DNA of 64,000 nt from Bromus sterilis (taxonomy: Eukaryota; Streptophyta; Magnoliopsida; Poales; Poaceae). The notes under the pieces are model-generated. The model worked only from the letters and a program-made list of their open reading frames with translations, was not told the DNA's origin and did no database searches. Where the stretch lies: contig OX465600.1 in the NCBI GenBank assembly GCA_950022295.1, positions 8,122,001 through 8,186,000 of the forward strand, in the 5' to 3' direction. Positions 25,341 through 36,369 of the stretch are shown here, piece after piece. Every line of letters begins with the position of its first letter. The stretch's first letter is position 1. Made by a program: the position numbers and the translations under genes.

Positions 25341-28300
25341 CTAGCTAGTCTTCTGAGTTTTCTTCGTGTGTTTCCATTTCTTCTGATTGCGACGCAACCA
25401 TGGACAATCTTCATTATTTAAGATGATGCTTGGGTCAGTTTTTACCTTGAAGGGTGGAATATCATCAAACTTATTATAATCTTCTGACATGTCTGTCTTG
25501 TCCTCTACTCCCACGATGTTTCTTTTTCCTGAAAGAACTATGTGGCGCTTTGGCTCATCGTATGATGTGTACTCTTGCCTTTCTTTTCTTTTTTTCGGTT
25601 TGGTAGACATGTCCTTCACATAAAAAACCTGAGCCACTTCACTGGCTAGGACGAATGGTTCGGTGTCGTACCCTAGATTCTTGAGATCCACTGTAGTCAT
25701 TCCGTACTGCGGGTCTACCTGTACCCCGTCTTTCAGGTTGAACCATTTGCACCGGAACAAAGGGACCTTGAAATTAGGTCCATAGTCAAGTTCCCATATC
25801 TCCTCTATGTACCCATAATATGTGACCTTCTTCCCATTGCCCTCTCTGCATCAAAGCGGACATCACTGTTTTGGTTGGTGCTCTTTTTATCTTGGGCGAA
25901 CGTGTAAAATGTATTCCCATTAATCTCGTACCCTTGAAAAGTCGATATAGTCTTCATGTGTTCTCCATCAGTGACATTCATGAGACGATTTTGCAACCAA
26001 CCGCCGAAAGTCTTCATGTGTTCTCCATCAATCCAATCTTCACGTTGCTCCGGGTATTCGGAGCGTAAGATATCCTTGTGTTCCACTATGTACGGAGCCA
26101 CCAAGATGGAGTTATGTAGAACTGTGTAGTGTGCTTGAGTGAAAGAATGTCCGTCCATACACGTTGTTGCTTTCTTCCCTAGCGTGCCTTTTCCACCCAG
26201 TCTCCCCTCATAGCGCGATTCAGGAACACCGATCGGCTTAAGGTCAGGAATAAAGTCAACACAAAACTCAATGACCTCCTCTGTTTCATAGCCCTTGGAG
26301 ATGCTTCCTTCTGGCCTAGCACGGTTATGAACGTACTTCTTTAAGACTCCCATGAATCTCTCAAAGGGAAACATGTTGTGTAGAAATACAGGACCGAGAA
26401 CGCTAATCTCTTCGACCAGGTGAACTAGGAGATGTGTCATAATATTGAAGAAGGATGGTGGGAACACCAACTCGAAGCTGACTAGACATTGAACCACATC
26501 CTTCTGTAAATTTTGTAGAGTTAGTGGATTGATCACCTTCTGAGAAATTGCATTGAGGAACGCACATAGCTTGACAATGGGTACTCGAACATTTTTCGGC
26601 AGAAGCCCCCTCAATGCAACCGGAAGTAATTGTGTCATAATCACGTGGCAGTCATGAGACTTTAGGTTTTGAAACTTTTTCTCTGACATGTTTATTATCC
26701 CCTTTATATTCGACGAGAAGCCAGACGGGACCTTGATGCTACTCAGTACTTCAAAAAAGATCTCCTTCTCTTATTTGGTAAGAGCGTAGCTGGCAGGACC
26801 TTGATACTTCTCTGGATTCAGGTTGTTTCTTTCGTGGATACTTTGTTGGTCTTGCCGTGCATCCGGTGTATCTTTTGTCTTCCCATACACGCCCAACAGT
26901 TTAGCAGGTTCACGCAAAGATTTTTCGTCACGTGCATCACGTCGATTGCCGAGTGAACCTCTAGGAATTTCCAGTAGGGTAGCTCCAAGAATATAGACTT
27001 CTTCTTCCACATGGGTACGTGTCCGTCAACATCATGCGGAACAGATTGTCCGCCAGGACCCTTTCCAAAGATCACTTTTAAATCCTTGACCATATCATAT
27101 ATAACATCCCCAGTAGGGCGGGAAGGCTTCGTTCAGTTATCTGCCTCACCTCTGAAATGCTTTCCTCTCTTTCTTACGTGATGTTGTTTTGGAAGAAATC
27201 GATGATGCCCCAGGTACACATTCTTGTTTCCCAAATATATACTGTCAGTCTCACCTAAACAGTGTGTGCATGCATTGTATCCCTTGTTTTACTGCCCTGA
27301 AATGTTACTAAGAGCAGGCCAATCATTGATGGTTACAAAAAGCAAGGCATGCAGGTCAAATTCCTCCTTTTTGTGCTCATCCCACACAGGTACACCTTCT
27401 TCACGCCACAACTGTAAAAGTTCTTCAACCAATGGCCTCAGGTACACATCAATGTCGTTGCCTGGTTGCCTCGGGCCTTGGATGAGCACTGACATCATAA
27501 TGAACTTCCGCTTCATGCACAACCAAGGAGGAAGGTTATAGATACATAGAGTCACTGGCCAGGTGCTATGACTGGAGCTCTGCTCCCCGGAAGGATTAAA
27601 GCCATCTATACTTAGACCAAGTTTTAAGTTCCTTGCGTCATCTGAAAATGACTTGAACTGTCTGTCGATTTTTCTCCACTGCGACCCGTCAGCGGGGTGT
27701 CTTAGCATCACATCTTTCTTACGGTCCTCTTTGTGCCATCGCAACAACTCGGCATGCTCTTTGTTTTGGAACAAACGTTTCAACCGTGGTATTATAGGAG
27801 TATACCACATCACCTTCGCAGGAACCCTCTTCCTGGGGGTGGACTCGCCCTCAACATCGCCAGGGTCATCTCGCCTGATCTTATACCTCAATGCACTACA
27901 TATCGGGTATGCATTCAAATTCTCGTACTCCTTGCGGTAGAGGATGCAGTCATTGATGCATGCATGTATCTTCCGCACCTCTAATCCTAGAGGGCAGACA
28001 ACCTTCTTTGCTTCGTACGTACTAGAGGGCAATACGTTCTCCCCTGGAAGCATCTTCTTTATTATTTTCAGCAACTTTTCAAATCCCTTGTCAGTAGTAC
28101 CATTCTCTGCCTTCCATTGCAGCAATTCCAGCGTGGTACCCAGCTTTTTCTTGCCATCTTCGCAATTTGGGTACAACGGTTTGTTGTGATGCTCTAACAT
28201 TTTATCCAACTTCAACCTCTCCTTTTCACTTCCGCAGTTTATCTTCGCATCAAGAATGGCCCGACCCAAATCGTCATCGGGGTCATCAAAAATCGGCTCA

Positions 28301-28653
28301 TAAAAAATGGGCTCTTCTTCAGCTTCGTCTTCCCCCATTCTACTATCACCGTCTTCAGTGAAAATAGGAAAGTTGTCACTATCCTCTTCTTCTTCGTTGT
28401 CTTCCAATATAACCCCACTTTCTCCGTGCTTGGTCCAACAATTATAGCTGGGCATGAAACCGTTCTCCAGCAGGTGGACGTGAATGGTCTTTGAGGTAGA
28501 GTAATCCTTCATATTCTTACAGGAACTACATGGACAATAGATGAAACCTTTCGTCCGGTTGTTTGCCTCAGCCACGCTGAGAAAATAATGCATGCCTTTA
28601 ATGAAGTCGGGATGGCACCGGTCACCGTACATCCATTGCCGACTCATCTGCAT
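25341..28653 (-). pseudogene. CACTA transposase (tnp2 type), multiply disrupted
   Basis: N-terminal transposase-associated domain (SRQWMYGDRCHPDFIKGMHY...; CPCSSCKN; from 28653). The tnp2 catalytic region follows (HACINDCILYRKEYENLNAY; LKLGLSIDGFNPSGEQSSSH), then a DUF4218 region (LPVALRGLLPKNVRVPIVKL; PPSFFNIMTHLLVHLVEEI; FPFERFMGVLKKYVHNRARP; about 26000-26689) and a DUF4216 region (25341-25760). The order is that of TNPD-like transposases of En/Spm elements. Lesions: stops at 27289, 27133 and about 26772, and frame shifts near 26900 and 25845. The gene cannot make an active enzyme, so the element depends on help from elsewhere. Confidence 0.9.
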
Positions 28654-29174
28654 TATATATGTATATCAAAAATCATTAATTACACAACATCATAGATATA
28701 TGAGTGACCAACTTAATTAATATTCAAGTTTATCACATAAAACTAAGTTTTTTTTATAAAAAAGAAGGGGCTCACCGAGGTGGTACGGTGTCGGCTAGGG
28801 GACGACGCTGGCGATCGACAGCGGTGAGGACGGGGATGATACTAAAACCTACAAAACATAATATAATTTCAGCTCAAATTTCATATAAATAAAATAAAAT
28901 CCCTAACTTAGGCATTTCATCGAACACCTTGCTAGCACTAGAAAAATAATACGAGTTAAACTAGCAAAGAAATGAGCTAAATTAGGAACGCCGGAAGAAA
29001 GGATGATATTGCTAACCCTTGGATAGATGGATGTCGTTAATCTTGTTAAAATGGTGGACAAAAAATGAAGATTTGTTGGAGTGTGAGAGGTGCAAAAAAA
29101 TTAGAAATGTGAGAGAGAGAGGAAGAAATGAAGGATGAATCGGGTGGGCGGGGGACAGGGACCATATGGAGGCA

Positions 29175-29400
29175 CCCTTTAGTACCGGTTCTCCACATGA
29201 ACCGGTACCAAAGGACCAGCCCTGGCCCCACCCACCGTCTGAAATTTTGGCCGAAAACCTTTAGTACCGATTCCTAACTCGAACCGGTACGAAAGCCCCT
29301 AATAAACCGGGAAAAAAGCTCCTCGCCCCCGAACCGGTACAAATGACCCCTTTAGTACCGGTTCGGAAGGAAACCGGTACTAAAGGCTTAGATTGTTGCC
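29175..29400. repeat. CACTA subterminal repeats, right end
   Basis: At least six accggt motifs (tagtaccggttc, gaaccggtaca and similar) in alternating orientation next to the right terminus, mirroring the left end. Confidence 0.75.
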
Positions 29401-29711
29401 CCTTCTACTAGTGCCAGCTCTCCTTGAGGAACCCTAGAGCTATGCTCCTCCCAAATTTGGCCAAATATATCCCTACCACTCTTCTCAGTGATCAAGGGCT
29501 GGCTACTGTCCACGTCTCCCCCAAAACTTGTGCCCGGGCCGCGCCTGGCAGGTGGGACCCTGTAGACGCCTTCAGGCGCAAATTCAGTCTCTGAATTTCG
29601 AACAGCCACACTGCTGAATTCAGAGAAAACAGGAACAGATTGGGCCAGCTCTCCAGCACCACGAGTTTGAATTCTGGGGCTGTTCTCTGCTGTACTGATT
29701 CGGAGGAAGTA

Positions 29712-30071
29712 CATGGAATTATCCCATCCATCTCTCGACGCAGGCGCACGTGCCGGCCATGGTGCCTTTGTTATTTATTTATCAGTGGGAGTTGGTTTGA
29801 GCGTTGGATGCGCGGCGAGTTATAGCGGACTAGGGCAGTTTGATGGGGTTGGTGGAGCCGAGGCAAAAATTAAACCATTTAAAACCACGCTTATTGAGCT
29901 ACAAGATTGACCATAAATGTAAAATAATGTTTATTAGTGAATCCTCCAAATGAATCAGCAAACCACGAAGCCCAAATACATGCAACATACGTATCACTAC
30001 ATGACTGTACACACATAGTCACAAGTGATGATTACTTGACTACACATAAAATACACGACTGCGGATAGCAT
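29712..30071. other. Gene-free spacer
   Basis: Single-copy-looking sequence between the transposon nest and the uclacyanin gene; the last part is the 3' flank of that gene. Nothing else seen. Confidence 0.4.
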
Positions 30072-30587
30072 TCAAGTCGTGAGGCCGGCAACGGCAAGCA
30101 GGACAGTGAAGCCAAACCCCGTGGCCTCCACAAAGGTGGCAGCGGAGACAGGCGTAGGCGGGAGAGCGTTGCTTGCACTCGGGCCGCTGGCTGGGGCGGG
30201 TGACGAAGAGGAGGAGCCTGGCATGACATCGATCTTTACCTTCATGCCGCCCGCGCAATGGCCAGGGAAGCCACAGATGAAGTAGCGAGTGCCGATGGCG
30301 GTGAGGCCGACAACATCATTTCCGGAGTTGAGGGTGGCGACGGGGCTGCCGGTGTTGCATGAGTCGTAGTCGGCCTTGCTGACCTCGAGGACATCATGCG
30401 CCTGAGGGGAGTACTTGAAAACGATCTGATCTCCGGTTTGGAAGTTCCTGGATGACGCCCATGTACCGTAGTTGGTGCTGAAGTCCCACGCTCCGCCGGG
30501 CTCGCCGACGTTGTAAATTGCCGCCGATGCAGTGCTCAGGACGGCCATCGCGGCCACGGCGAGGAGAAAGGTTCTGATGGCAGCCAT
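30072..30587 (-). CDS. Uclacyanin-type phytocyanin (blue copper protein), GPI-anchored
   Basis: Small extracellular type-1 copper protein thought to carry electrons at the cell surface or wall. It has 171 residues in one exon. Signal peptide 1-22 (..AVLSTASA). The plastocyanin-like domain follows, with ligands H64 (QAHDVLEV), C105 and H110 (YFICGFPGHC) and M115 (GGMKVKI); C76 and C111 should form the disulfide. Methionine as fourth ligand marks the uclacyanin class rather than stellacyanin (Gln). A short Ser/Pro/Ala linker and a hydrophobic C-terminal tail (FTVLLAVAGLTT) indicate a GPI anchor. Start: first ATG, 130 bp below a TATA box. It is the close paralogue of the plus-strand gene at 31757, head to head. 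Substrate or partner unknown. Confidence 0.92.
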   Translation of the reverse strand: MAAIRTFLLAVAAMAVLSTASAAIYNVGEPGGAWDFSTNYGTWASSRNFQTGDQIVFKYSPQAHDVLEVSKADYDSCNTGSPVATLNSGNDVVGLTAIGTRYFICGFPGHCAGGMKVKIDVMPGSSSSSPAPASGPSASNALPPTPVSAATFVEATGFGFTVLLAVAGLTT

Positions 30588-30715
30588 TGCAGTATAGGAA
30601 CTGGAAGCAGGGCAATGCGATCTAGCAGAGGAGATACGAGCCGGGTGCTACTATCTTGAACTAAGTATCGAGATTGACAGATTGTGTTGCTGCTTTAGCT
30701 GTGTGTGTCGGGCCC

Positions 30716-30723
30716 TATATATA
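30716..30723 (-). promoter_or_regulatory. TATA box of the minus-strand uclacyanin
   Basis: TATATATA on the minus strand, about 130 bp before the ATG at 30587. Confidence 0.6.
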
Positions 30724-31089
30724 CAAGATTATGGCCAGGTGGGGTTGAAGAAACGCGTGCGAGGTAGGTGAAAACGTAGAATATAGAGTACGCGGGAACA
30801 CGAGCCAGAGATGCAGCTGCTACGTACTTGGTCATACTCAAATCAAACACGTAGATAGATATGGATTATATAATCAGTAGATAATAATAGACTGAAGATG
30901 TGAAGACCGGGCCGGCTGTGCTGTTGGCTAGCTGCTCTTTTCAAGCGTTCTCATGGGATAGCAGCCATTCCCTGCTGCTTCAACATCGACGCGGTCTACA
31001 CTACAAGAAGTTGTACTCAACTATGACACATTCACACCTCCCAAAGCTTCTAGCCGCACTAAAACTCTCACAAAGCTTTAAATAAATAG

Positions 31090-31183
31090 TACTCCCTCCG
31101 ATCCATATTAATAGACTTAAGTTTAACTAGATACATACGAATCTAGACAAAGTTGAGTCCATTAATATGGATCAGAGGTAATA
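31090..31183. mobile_element. Stowaway-like MITE between the uclacyanin genes
   Basis: Ends tactccctccgatccatatt and aatatggatcagaggtaa with flanking TA. It lies in the shared upstream region of the two divergent genes and may carry promoter activity; that is inference. Confidence 0.7.
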
Positions 31184-31645
31184 GTATAATTTACTGATTC
31201 TTTTAATTTCTGTTTTAGAATTTAACGCAGGTATAGATGAATCCCGGCTCAGAATAGCCGCTCTTGTTAAATTTTCTTTTCGACAGAAGAGATGTTGAGT
31301 TGAACTGCTACTTGTTGGCCCTTATTACGTTAGCAGGTATGTATGGATTGTGATAGTCTACGCCATTAGCGAAGAAAAAGTAAAGCAATGCGCGAAAAGG
31401 TCAGGCCGACAGGCAACAGCATAGCCCGGTCTTCGGATCTTCAGTCCATCATCTCTTATTATATGCATCTACTAGTACGCGTTTTAGTAGTATGACCAGG
31501 TCTTCAGATATAGAAGCATCGGGCAATGACTCCATAGCTTGCTTGTGTTACGACGTCAACACTCAAAGTCTAAAAATCCAGAAACCTACTCCTATATTCT
31601 ATACGTTTCCACCTACCGCTCACGTTTCTTCAACTCACCTGGGGC

Positions 31646-31651
31646 TATAAG
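31646..31651 (+). promoter_or_regulatory. TATA box of the plus-strand uclacyanin
   Basis: ggctataagac, about 110 bp before the ATG at 31757. Confidence 0.5.
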
Positions 31652-31756
31652 ACCCGACGCAGACGCCGACGGAAGCAACACAAGGATCAACATATCACCT
31701 CGCTTATATCTACCCTGATATTGCCCTCGTTGTCACCCTTCCAAACTTCCACCGCC

Positions 31757-32275
31757 ATGGCTGCCATCAGAACCATTCTCCTAGCTGTGGCCGCGATGGC
31801 CGTCCTGAGCACCGCGTCAGCGGCGATCTACAACGTTGGTGAGCCAGGCGGCGCGTGGGACCTCAGCACCAACTACGATACTTGGGCATCCTCCAGCAGG
31901 AACTTCCAACTCGGTGACCAGATCATCTTCAAGTACTCCCCTCAGGCGCACGACGTCCTCGAGGTTACCAAGGCCAGCTATGACTCTTGTAACACTGCCA
32001 GTCCCATCGCCACCCTCAACTCCGGAAATGATATCGTCACCCTCAATGCCGCCGGTACCCGTTACTTCATCTGCGGCTTCCCTGGACACTGCATGGGAGG
32101 CATGAAGGTCAAGATCGATGTCATGTCAGGCTCCTCCTCTTCGTCACCCGCCCCAGCCAGCGGCCCAAGTGCAAGCAACGCTCCCCCGCCTACGCCCGTC
32201 TCCACTGCCACCTTTGTGAAGGCCACAGGGTTCGGACTCGCCGTCCTTCTTTTCGTTGCCGGCCTAATGGCTTGA
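31757..32275 (+). CDS. Uclacyanin-type phytocyanin, second copy
   Basis: 172 residues, one exon, closely similar to the minus-strand copy, with one extra Ser near residue 46. Signal peptide 1-22. Copper ligands H65, C106, H111 and M116, with C77/C112 as the disulfide. Ser/Pro linker and hydrophobic C-terminus for a GPI anchor. The ATG at 31757 is in good context (ccgccatgg); the frame is open further upstream but without another ATG. The divergent arrangement with 1.17 kb between start codons could allow joint regulation. No lesion is seen. Confidence 0.92.
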   Translation: MAAIRTILLAVAAMAVLSTASAAIYNVGEPGGAWDLSTNYDTWASSSRNFQLGDQIIFKYSPQAHDVLEVTKASYDSCNTASPIATLNSGNDIVTLNAAGTRYFICGFPGHCMGGMKVKIDVMSGSSSSSPAPASGPSASNAPPPTPVSTATFVKATGFGLAVLLFVAGLMA

Positions 32276-32580
32276 GTGTGCCTCTGCGACCACATATACA
32301 CGTGTACTTTACGTATAGAAGTAACTATTACTAGCAATCATATGTGTGTATATTGTAGTCAACTCATTATATCGTATGTTGTACGCATTCAGGCTTCATG
32401 TTTTTGTATTTTCATTTTGAAGGATGAATAATGAAGATGCATGCTTTTTATTATTATACAACATTTGTCCCGAAATATTTTCACTCTAAACTACAAGAAG
32501 CTAGATTTTCCTTACTTTGACTTGAACTACGAAAATCTATATACACTTAGATTATACATGTAGTTAGTATTATTGTTGAA

Positions 32581-33026
32581 CTAGAAATATACCCCGCGCG
32601 ATGTAGCGGGAATTTCTTAAAAAAAACTATATTACATAAATAAAAAGTATAAAAAGTATGATACATTAAGTTATCTAAGTGAACCTGCAAAATTTAATTT
32701 GTCATAGTCGAGATACTAAATTTATTCGACACGAAACATGTTTGTATTAAAAATTGTTAGCGTGGACAATAAAATAATAAAAATATGGTTGATACGAATT
32801 TTGCATAAAGAGATTAATAATTGAAGATGACATGGATATTTGATTGACTAAGAGAATGAATGGTGTGGCTAGCTTGCATGTGGAGATAGATAATTTAAAT
32901 GACCCTATAGTGGAGATGACATGGACAGTTAATTGGCTAAGACAATGAATGATGTGGATCGCTTGCATGTTGAGATAGACAACTTAAATGCCCCTAAATA
33001 GGGTTTTTCTTTATAAGAGATATAGA
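32581..33026 (-). mobile_element. Short non-autonomous Helitron, 446 bp
   Basis: On the minus strand it begins TCTATATCTCTTATAAAG and ends in a GC hairpin (cccgctacatcgcgcgggg) followed by tatatttCTAG. The insertion is between A and T, the Helitron rule. No coding capacity. The same family occurs at 57264-57667 and 63364-63866. Confidence 0.82.
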
Positions 33027-33113
33027 TTTGTCACCAATCTGTGTATGGGAAGCCTATAGTGGGACTTTACTTGAGTCGTGATTTAAGTTGATCAAATATT
33101 AGCGTGTAACCCA

Positions 33114-34259
33114 TTTTTTTTGGAAAAGGAGAATATATTAATATAAAAAAGATACCAATTACAAACGGCCTCTGCAACTACGCAATGCCTAAAAGACAGT
33201 ACAGATGCACTCAGCCAACCAAAACAAAAAGAAAGAAGAGTAAAAAAGAAAAGTCTCATTACAGAGTTACAATCCTTGCAGCAGCAGCAACACAACCGCC
33301 ATCAAACCAACACCTGATATCCAATTCTTCAAAAGCAACGTCTTTAAGAAGGAAACAGTGCCAGGCACAACCAATTAAGGCCAGACCTCACCCTGAAGAA
33401 AGTCCCCGTTCTCAAAATAATGTTTTCAGCGAGACCATTGCCAGGCACAACTAACTAAGGTCATACCTTGGATTTTCACCCTGAGAGACAAGGCTTTGAA
33501 CTTCACATGTGCTGCCGCCCCAGCTTACATACCACTGCCACAATTCCTAAAACTCCAAGCCAGTTCCTCATCGGCGCAAATGCTCCAATCACCATTGATA
33601 GTCCTCCAATATCAGACTTTATGTCATTCCCACCTCTGACTTCGCCATGGATTTGCCCATGATTGCAACAGAAGCAGAGCTTCACGTCACTCCTTGCGTT
33701 GCGACCGAATCCCACCAGATCCAGCAATCTCCAGGCCTACGCCCATGGGAAACCGCCGGCGGAGCCTTCCGGAAGCCGATACTCCGGCCAGATCAAAGAG
33801 GACAAACGTCAGACAGATCTTCTTCCTGGCGCAGTTTGAAACCCTAGGACAACCACCTTAATTCACGGCAGCACGATCCAATCCTTCGTCGTCATGCCGC
33901 TGCCGACGGATCTGGGCGAGGAGATACATCCACCCCGAGGGCACACGCCGTAGCCGCAACCCCGCATACTGGATGAGATCCGGGTTGTACGGGGAGCCAC
34001 CATAGCCGTGCCCCCACCCCACACCGGATGCCGCGCACGTGTTGCCCCACCGCTAGTGAAGGCCGCCGCCACGAGGAGACCCGCACGCACGCAGCCAGAC
34101 GAGGATCCATCTGTAGCGGAACCATCGGGCCTGCCGCCATCAAGATCTCCGCCTCCGCGCCGCCAGGATCCACGCGCCCCGGCGCCTCCGCCCATCCTGG
34201 CCGCCCCGCAGCGGCGCCCGTGTCGCTAGCGGGGCTAGGTTTGGGGCGTCCCACAATTT
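33114..34259 (-). mobile_element. 5'-truncated LINE copy, 1.15 kb
   Basis: Minus-strand 3' end reads attaatatattctccttttc then poly-A (poly-T at 33114). It is flanked by 15-bp duplications differing at one base (ag[c/t]gtgtaacccatt, 33101-33115 and 34260-34274). The 750 bp next to the 3' end match the plus-strand copy at 40639-41578. It contains no intact ORF; open frames here are chance. Confidence 0.85.
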
Positions 34260-34937
34260 AGTGTGTAACCCATTAGGGATATAAAGATAAGATATCGTAA
34301 ATAAAATAAACTGGATGGAACAAAGGCTAGGTACGACAGCACAATATGGATAGTCTGTACGGGTTGCCAGGTGGCCGAACGTAGGTACCAGTCTTGACGC
34401 GGTGGGCTTTGTTTTCAACTGTTGATTTCAATGCATGGAGAAGAGTGTTTTTTGCGCTGTCGAAAGAAAGTAGTTGTTCAGCATTTGATGTTTTTTTTGT
34501 TTTTTGAGAACACAATACAACGTAGATGCTCACATATATAAGTATACATTCACGGCATTTGATGTTGTTGATGGCATTATTGTTCTTGAGAAATTGATGT
34601 GCACGGTGCAACTTATTGAGGTAGATTATTCTTTGTGCACTGCAACATACGTTGACAGTGTAAAATGAAATGGCATGCATCTCAAGCAGGTGCATGGGGT
34701 GCAGGTCAGAGGTGACGAACGCAAGTACGATCTGCTGACTGCTAGTAACAAAATAATCAAGGACATGATGACAAGTGACAAGACCTGCTGACTGCTAGAC
34801 GCTAGTAACAGAATAATCAAGGAGATTATGACAATTGGCAAGCAGTGTTCGTTGTCACTGTTTAACTATTCTTAACTAAGGATTCTATCTGGTACACCTG
34901 CCGGCTAAGCCTTCGTGTCAGTTGTCAAGGATCTGTC

Positions 34938-34945
34938 TATAAATA
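34938..34945 (+). promoter_or_regulatory. TATA box of the first PR-17 gene
   Basis: TATAAATA, 61 bp before the ATG at 34999. The upstream 300 bp hold a repeated ctgctgactgctag...taacagaataatcaagga block shared with the second gene. Confidence 0.7.
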
Positions 34946-34998
34946 TGAGGCCGGTCGGCCACTCAACACTCATCCACTTAGACACAACAAACTAAAGC

Positions 34999-35718
34999 AT
35001 GATGAAGCACATCGCGACCGTGTTGGCTTCCTTACTCGTGGTCGCCGGCCTCGCCACCACGGCTGTCGTCGGCGTGAGGTTCGAGGCAACGAACAACGCA
35101 TCGACAACCCCCGGTGGGCAGCGCTTCGACGAGGAATACGGAGTGGGCTACGCGGTGCAGGTGATGTCGGAGGCGTCCTTCTTCACCTGGAAAATCTTCA
35201 ACCAGACGACGCCGGAGGACCGCAGAGCCGCCATGGACGATCGCGTCAAGCTCGTCGTCAACCCCATAAACGGCAACATCCTCGGCTTCGAAAGCGACAG
35301 CGAGAGCAGCATCACGCTCAACGCCGACTACGTCAACAACATCACCCTCGCCGACGGCGACCTGAGGACGTTGGTGACGGGGTTGCTGTACCACGAGGTG
35401 ACGCACGTGTGGCAGTGGGGGCAGCAGGACACGAACGGGACCCATAGCTGGATCTACGAAGGGATCGCCGACTTCGTCCGGCTGCGTGCGGGCTATGTGC
35501 CGGCATACTGGAAGCACCCGGGGGAGGGGAGTAGCTGGGATACCGGCTATTCCGTCACGGCGTGGTTCCTGGACTATTGCGACGAGCTGAGGCCGGGGTT
35601 CGTGGCGGTGCTCAACGAGAGGCTCAAGGACGGCTACAACGACGACGACTTCCTGCAGATTATGGGCAAGTCCGTGCAGGAGCTGTGGAGGGATTACAAG
35701 GCCAAGTACGGCGGCTAG
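34999..35718 (+). CDS. Basic secretory protein family (PR-17 / WCI-5-like), copy 1
   Basis: Secreted plant protein of the BSP family (PF04450), induced by pathogens or chemical defence activators in wheat and tobacco; by family a likely zinc metallopeptidase of the apoplast. 239 residues, single exon. Signal peptide about 1-26 (..TTAVVGV). The HExxH motif is HEVTH at 132-136 (LLYHEVTHVWQWGQQD), followed by WIYEGIADFVRLRAGY, which supplies the remaining acidic residue. Potential N-glycosylation at NAS, NQT, NIT and NGT. The ATG is followed at once by a second ATG (MMKH); the first is used. The neighbour 3 kb downstream is a near copy, so this is a local duplication. Intact. Confidence 0.94.
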   Translation: MMKHIATVLASLLVVAGLATTAVVGVRFEATNNASTTPGGQRFDEEYGVGYAVQVMSEASFFTWKIFNQTTPEDRRAAMDDRVKLVVNPINGNILGFESDSESSITLNADYVNNITLADGDLRTLVTGLLYHEVTHVWQWGQQDTNGTHSWIYEGIADFVRLRAGYVPAYWKHPGEGSSWDTGYSVTAWFLDYCDELRPGFVAVLNERLKDGYNDDDFLQIMGKSVQELWRDYKAKYGG

Positions 35719-36271
35719 CTTATCCATGTAATGGTGCTTATAGGGCACTTGATATTATCGATTGTTTGCTTAATATCATCCACGTTTCATACTATTTCCA
35801 TACCTTTTAGGGGCTTTATCTCCAAGGTTTAGAGCAGATCTAGTAGATGCCAAATAAGTAGAGGTGAAACTGGTCCGGATTCGAACGGATAATCTATATA
35901 CCGTGTCCTATTTTATATTTATTTTCAAAAGCGGAACGGACGTTGTTTCCAATACCGGATTAGGCCGATTCGAAAGCGGTACGGTAACGGAAATGCATCG
36001 GAATATATAAACGATTTAAACTAAATTCATATAGTATAAAAATTGGAAAAATATAAATATTTATACATTTAAAAAACTCAAAAAGCACTAGATAGTATTG
36101 AAATAATCCAAATAAAACACTAACAAGCATATTTCTTATCTCATAAACAAAGATAACATTCACATACTGCTCCTTAATACTTAAAACCTGGTCCGTCAAT
36201 CGGATTCGGAAATAAAAAATTTGGATTATCCGGCTAGAAAAAACGGATTATCCTGTCATATCGGATTATCC

Positions 36272-36369
36272 TACTACCTTCGATCCATAAAAAGTGTCGC
36301 TCATTTTGTACTAAGTTAGTACAAACTTTATACTAGACGAGCGACACTTATTGTGGATCGGAGGGAGTA
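36272..36369. mobile_element. Stowaway MITE
   Basis: Nearly perfect hairpin element: ends ctaccttcgatccataaaaa and ggatcggagggag, inner arms agtgtcgctc and gagcgacact, flanked by TA. Confidence 0.85.

Larger units (their letters stand above)
18641..29413 (-). mobile_element. CACTA (En/Spm) DNA transposon, 10.8 kb, complete ends
   Basis: Ends cactagtagaa and ttctactagtg are inverted repeats starting with CACTA. The element is flanked by a perfect 3-bp duplication CCA (18638-18640 and 29414-29416). Subterminal copies of taccggtt / aaccggta in both orientations lie inside each end, as expected for transposase binding sites. Both gene modules read on the minus strand: tnp2-type transposase (28653 to 25341), then a transposase/ULP1 protein (22834 to 19200). 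A further short acidic minus-strand frame at 25068-25235 (FEYRDPDASDDD...) may be a last exon. The element sits inside the 5' region of the LINE and itself holds an LTR-like insert at 23377-24097. Confidence 0.92.
12664..29695 (-). mobile_element. L1-type LINE, about 6.3 kb without its insert, split by a CACTA transposon
   Basis: Minus-strand non-LTR retrotransposon. The body is 12664-18640 and the 5' end is 29414-29695. Both ends are flanked by the same 15 bp, TGATTCGGAGGAAGT (12649-12663 and 29696-29710), a target-site duplication. The 3' end reads gggagccatggatggcttcc with only a short A-rich tail. ORF1 carries zinc knuckles. ORF2 has an endonuclease, a reverse transcriptase and a C-terminal zf-RVT region. 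Both ORFs are broken, so the element is dead. Confidence 0.88.

Noticed and set aside
33468..34261. Several open frames on both strands
   Set aside because: They lie inside a 5'-truncated LINE copy defined by target duplications and poly-A.
35032..35748. Long minus-strand frame opposite the first PR-17 gene (also 38013-38768 opposite the second)
   Set aside because: It mirrors a strongly GC3-biased coding strand that matches a known family with signal peptide and zinc motif; the antisense protein has no domain.
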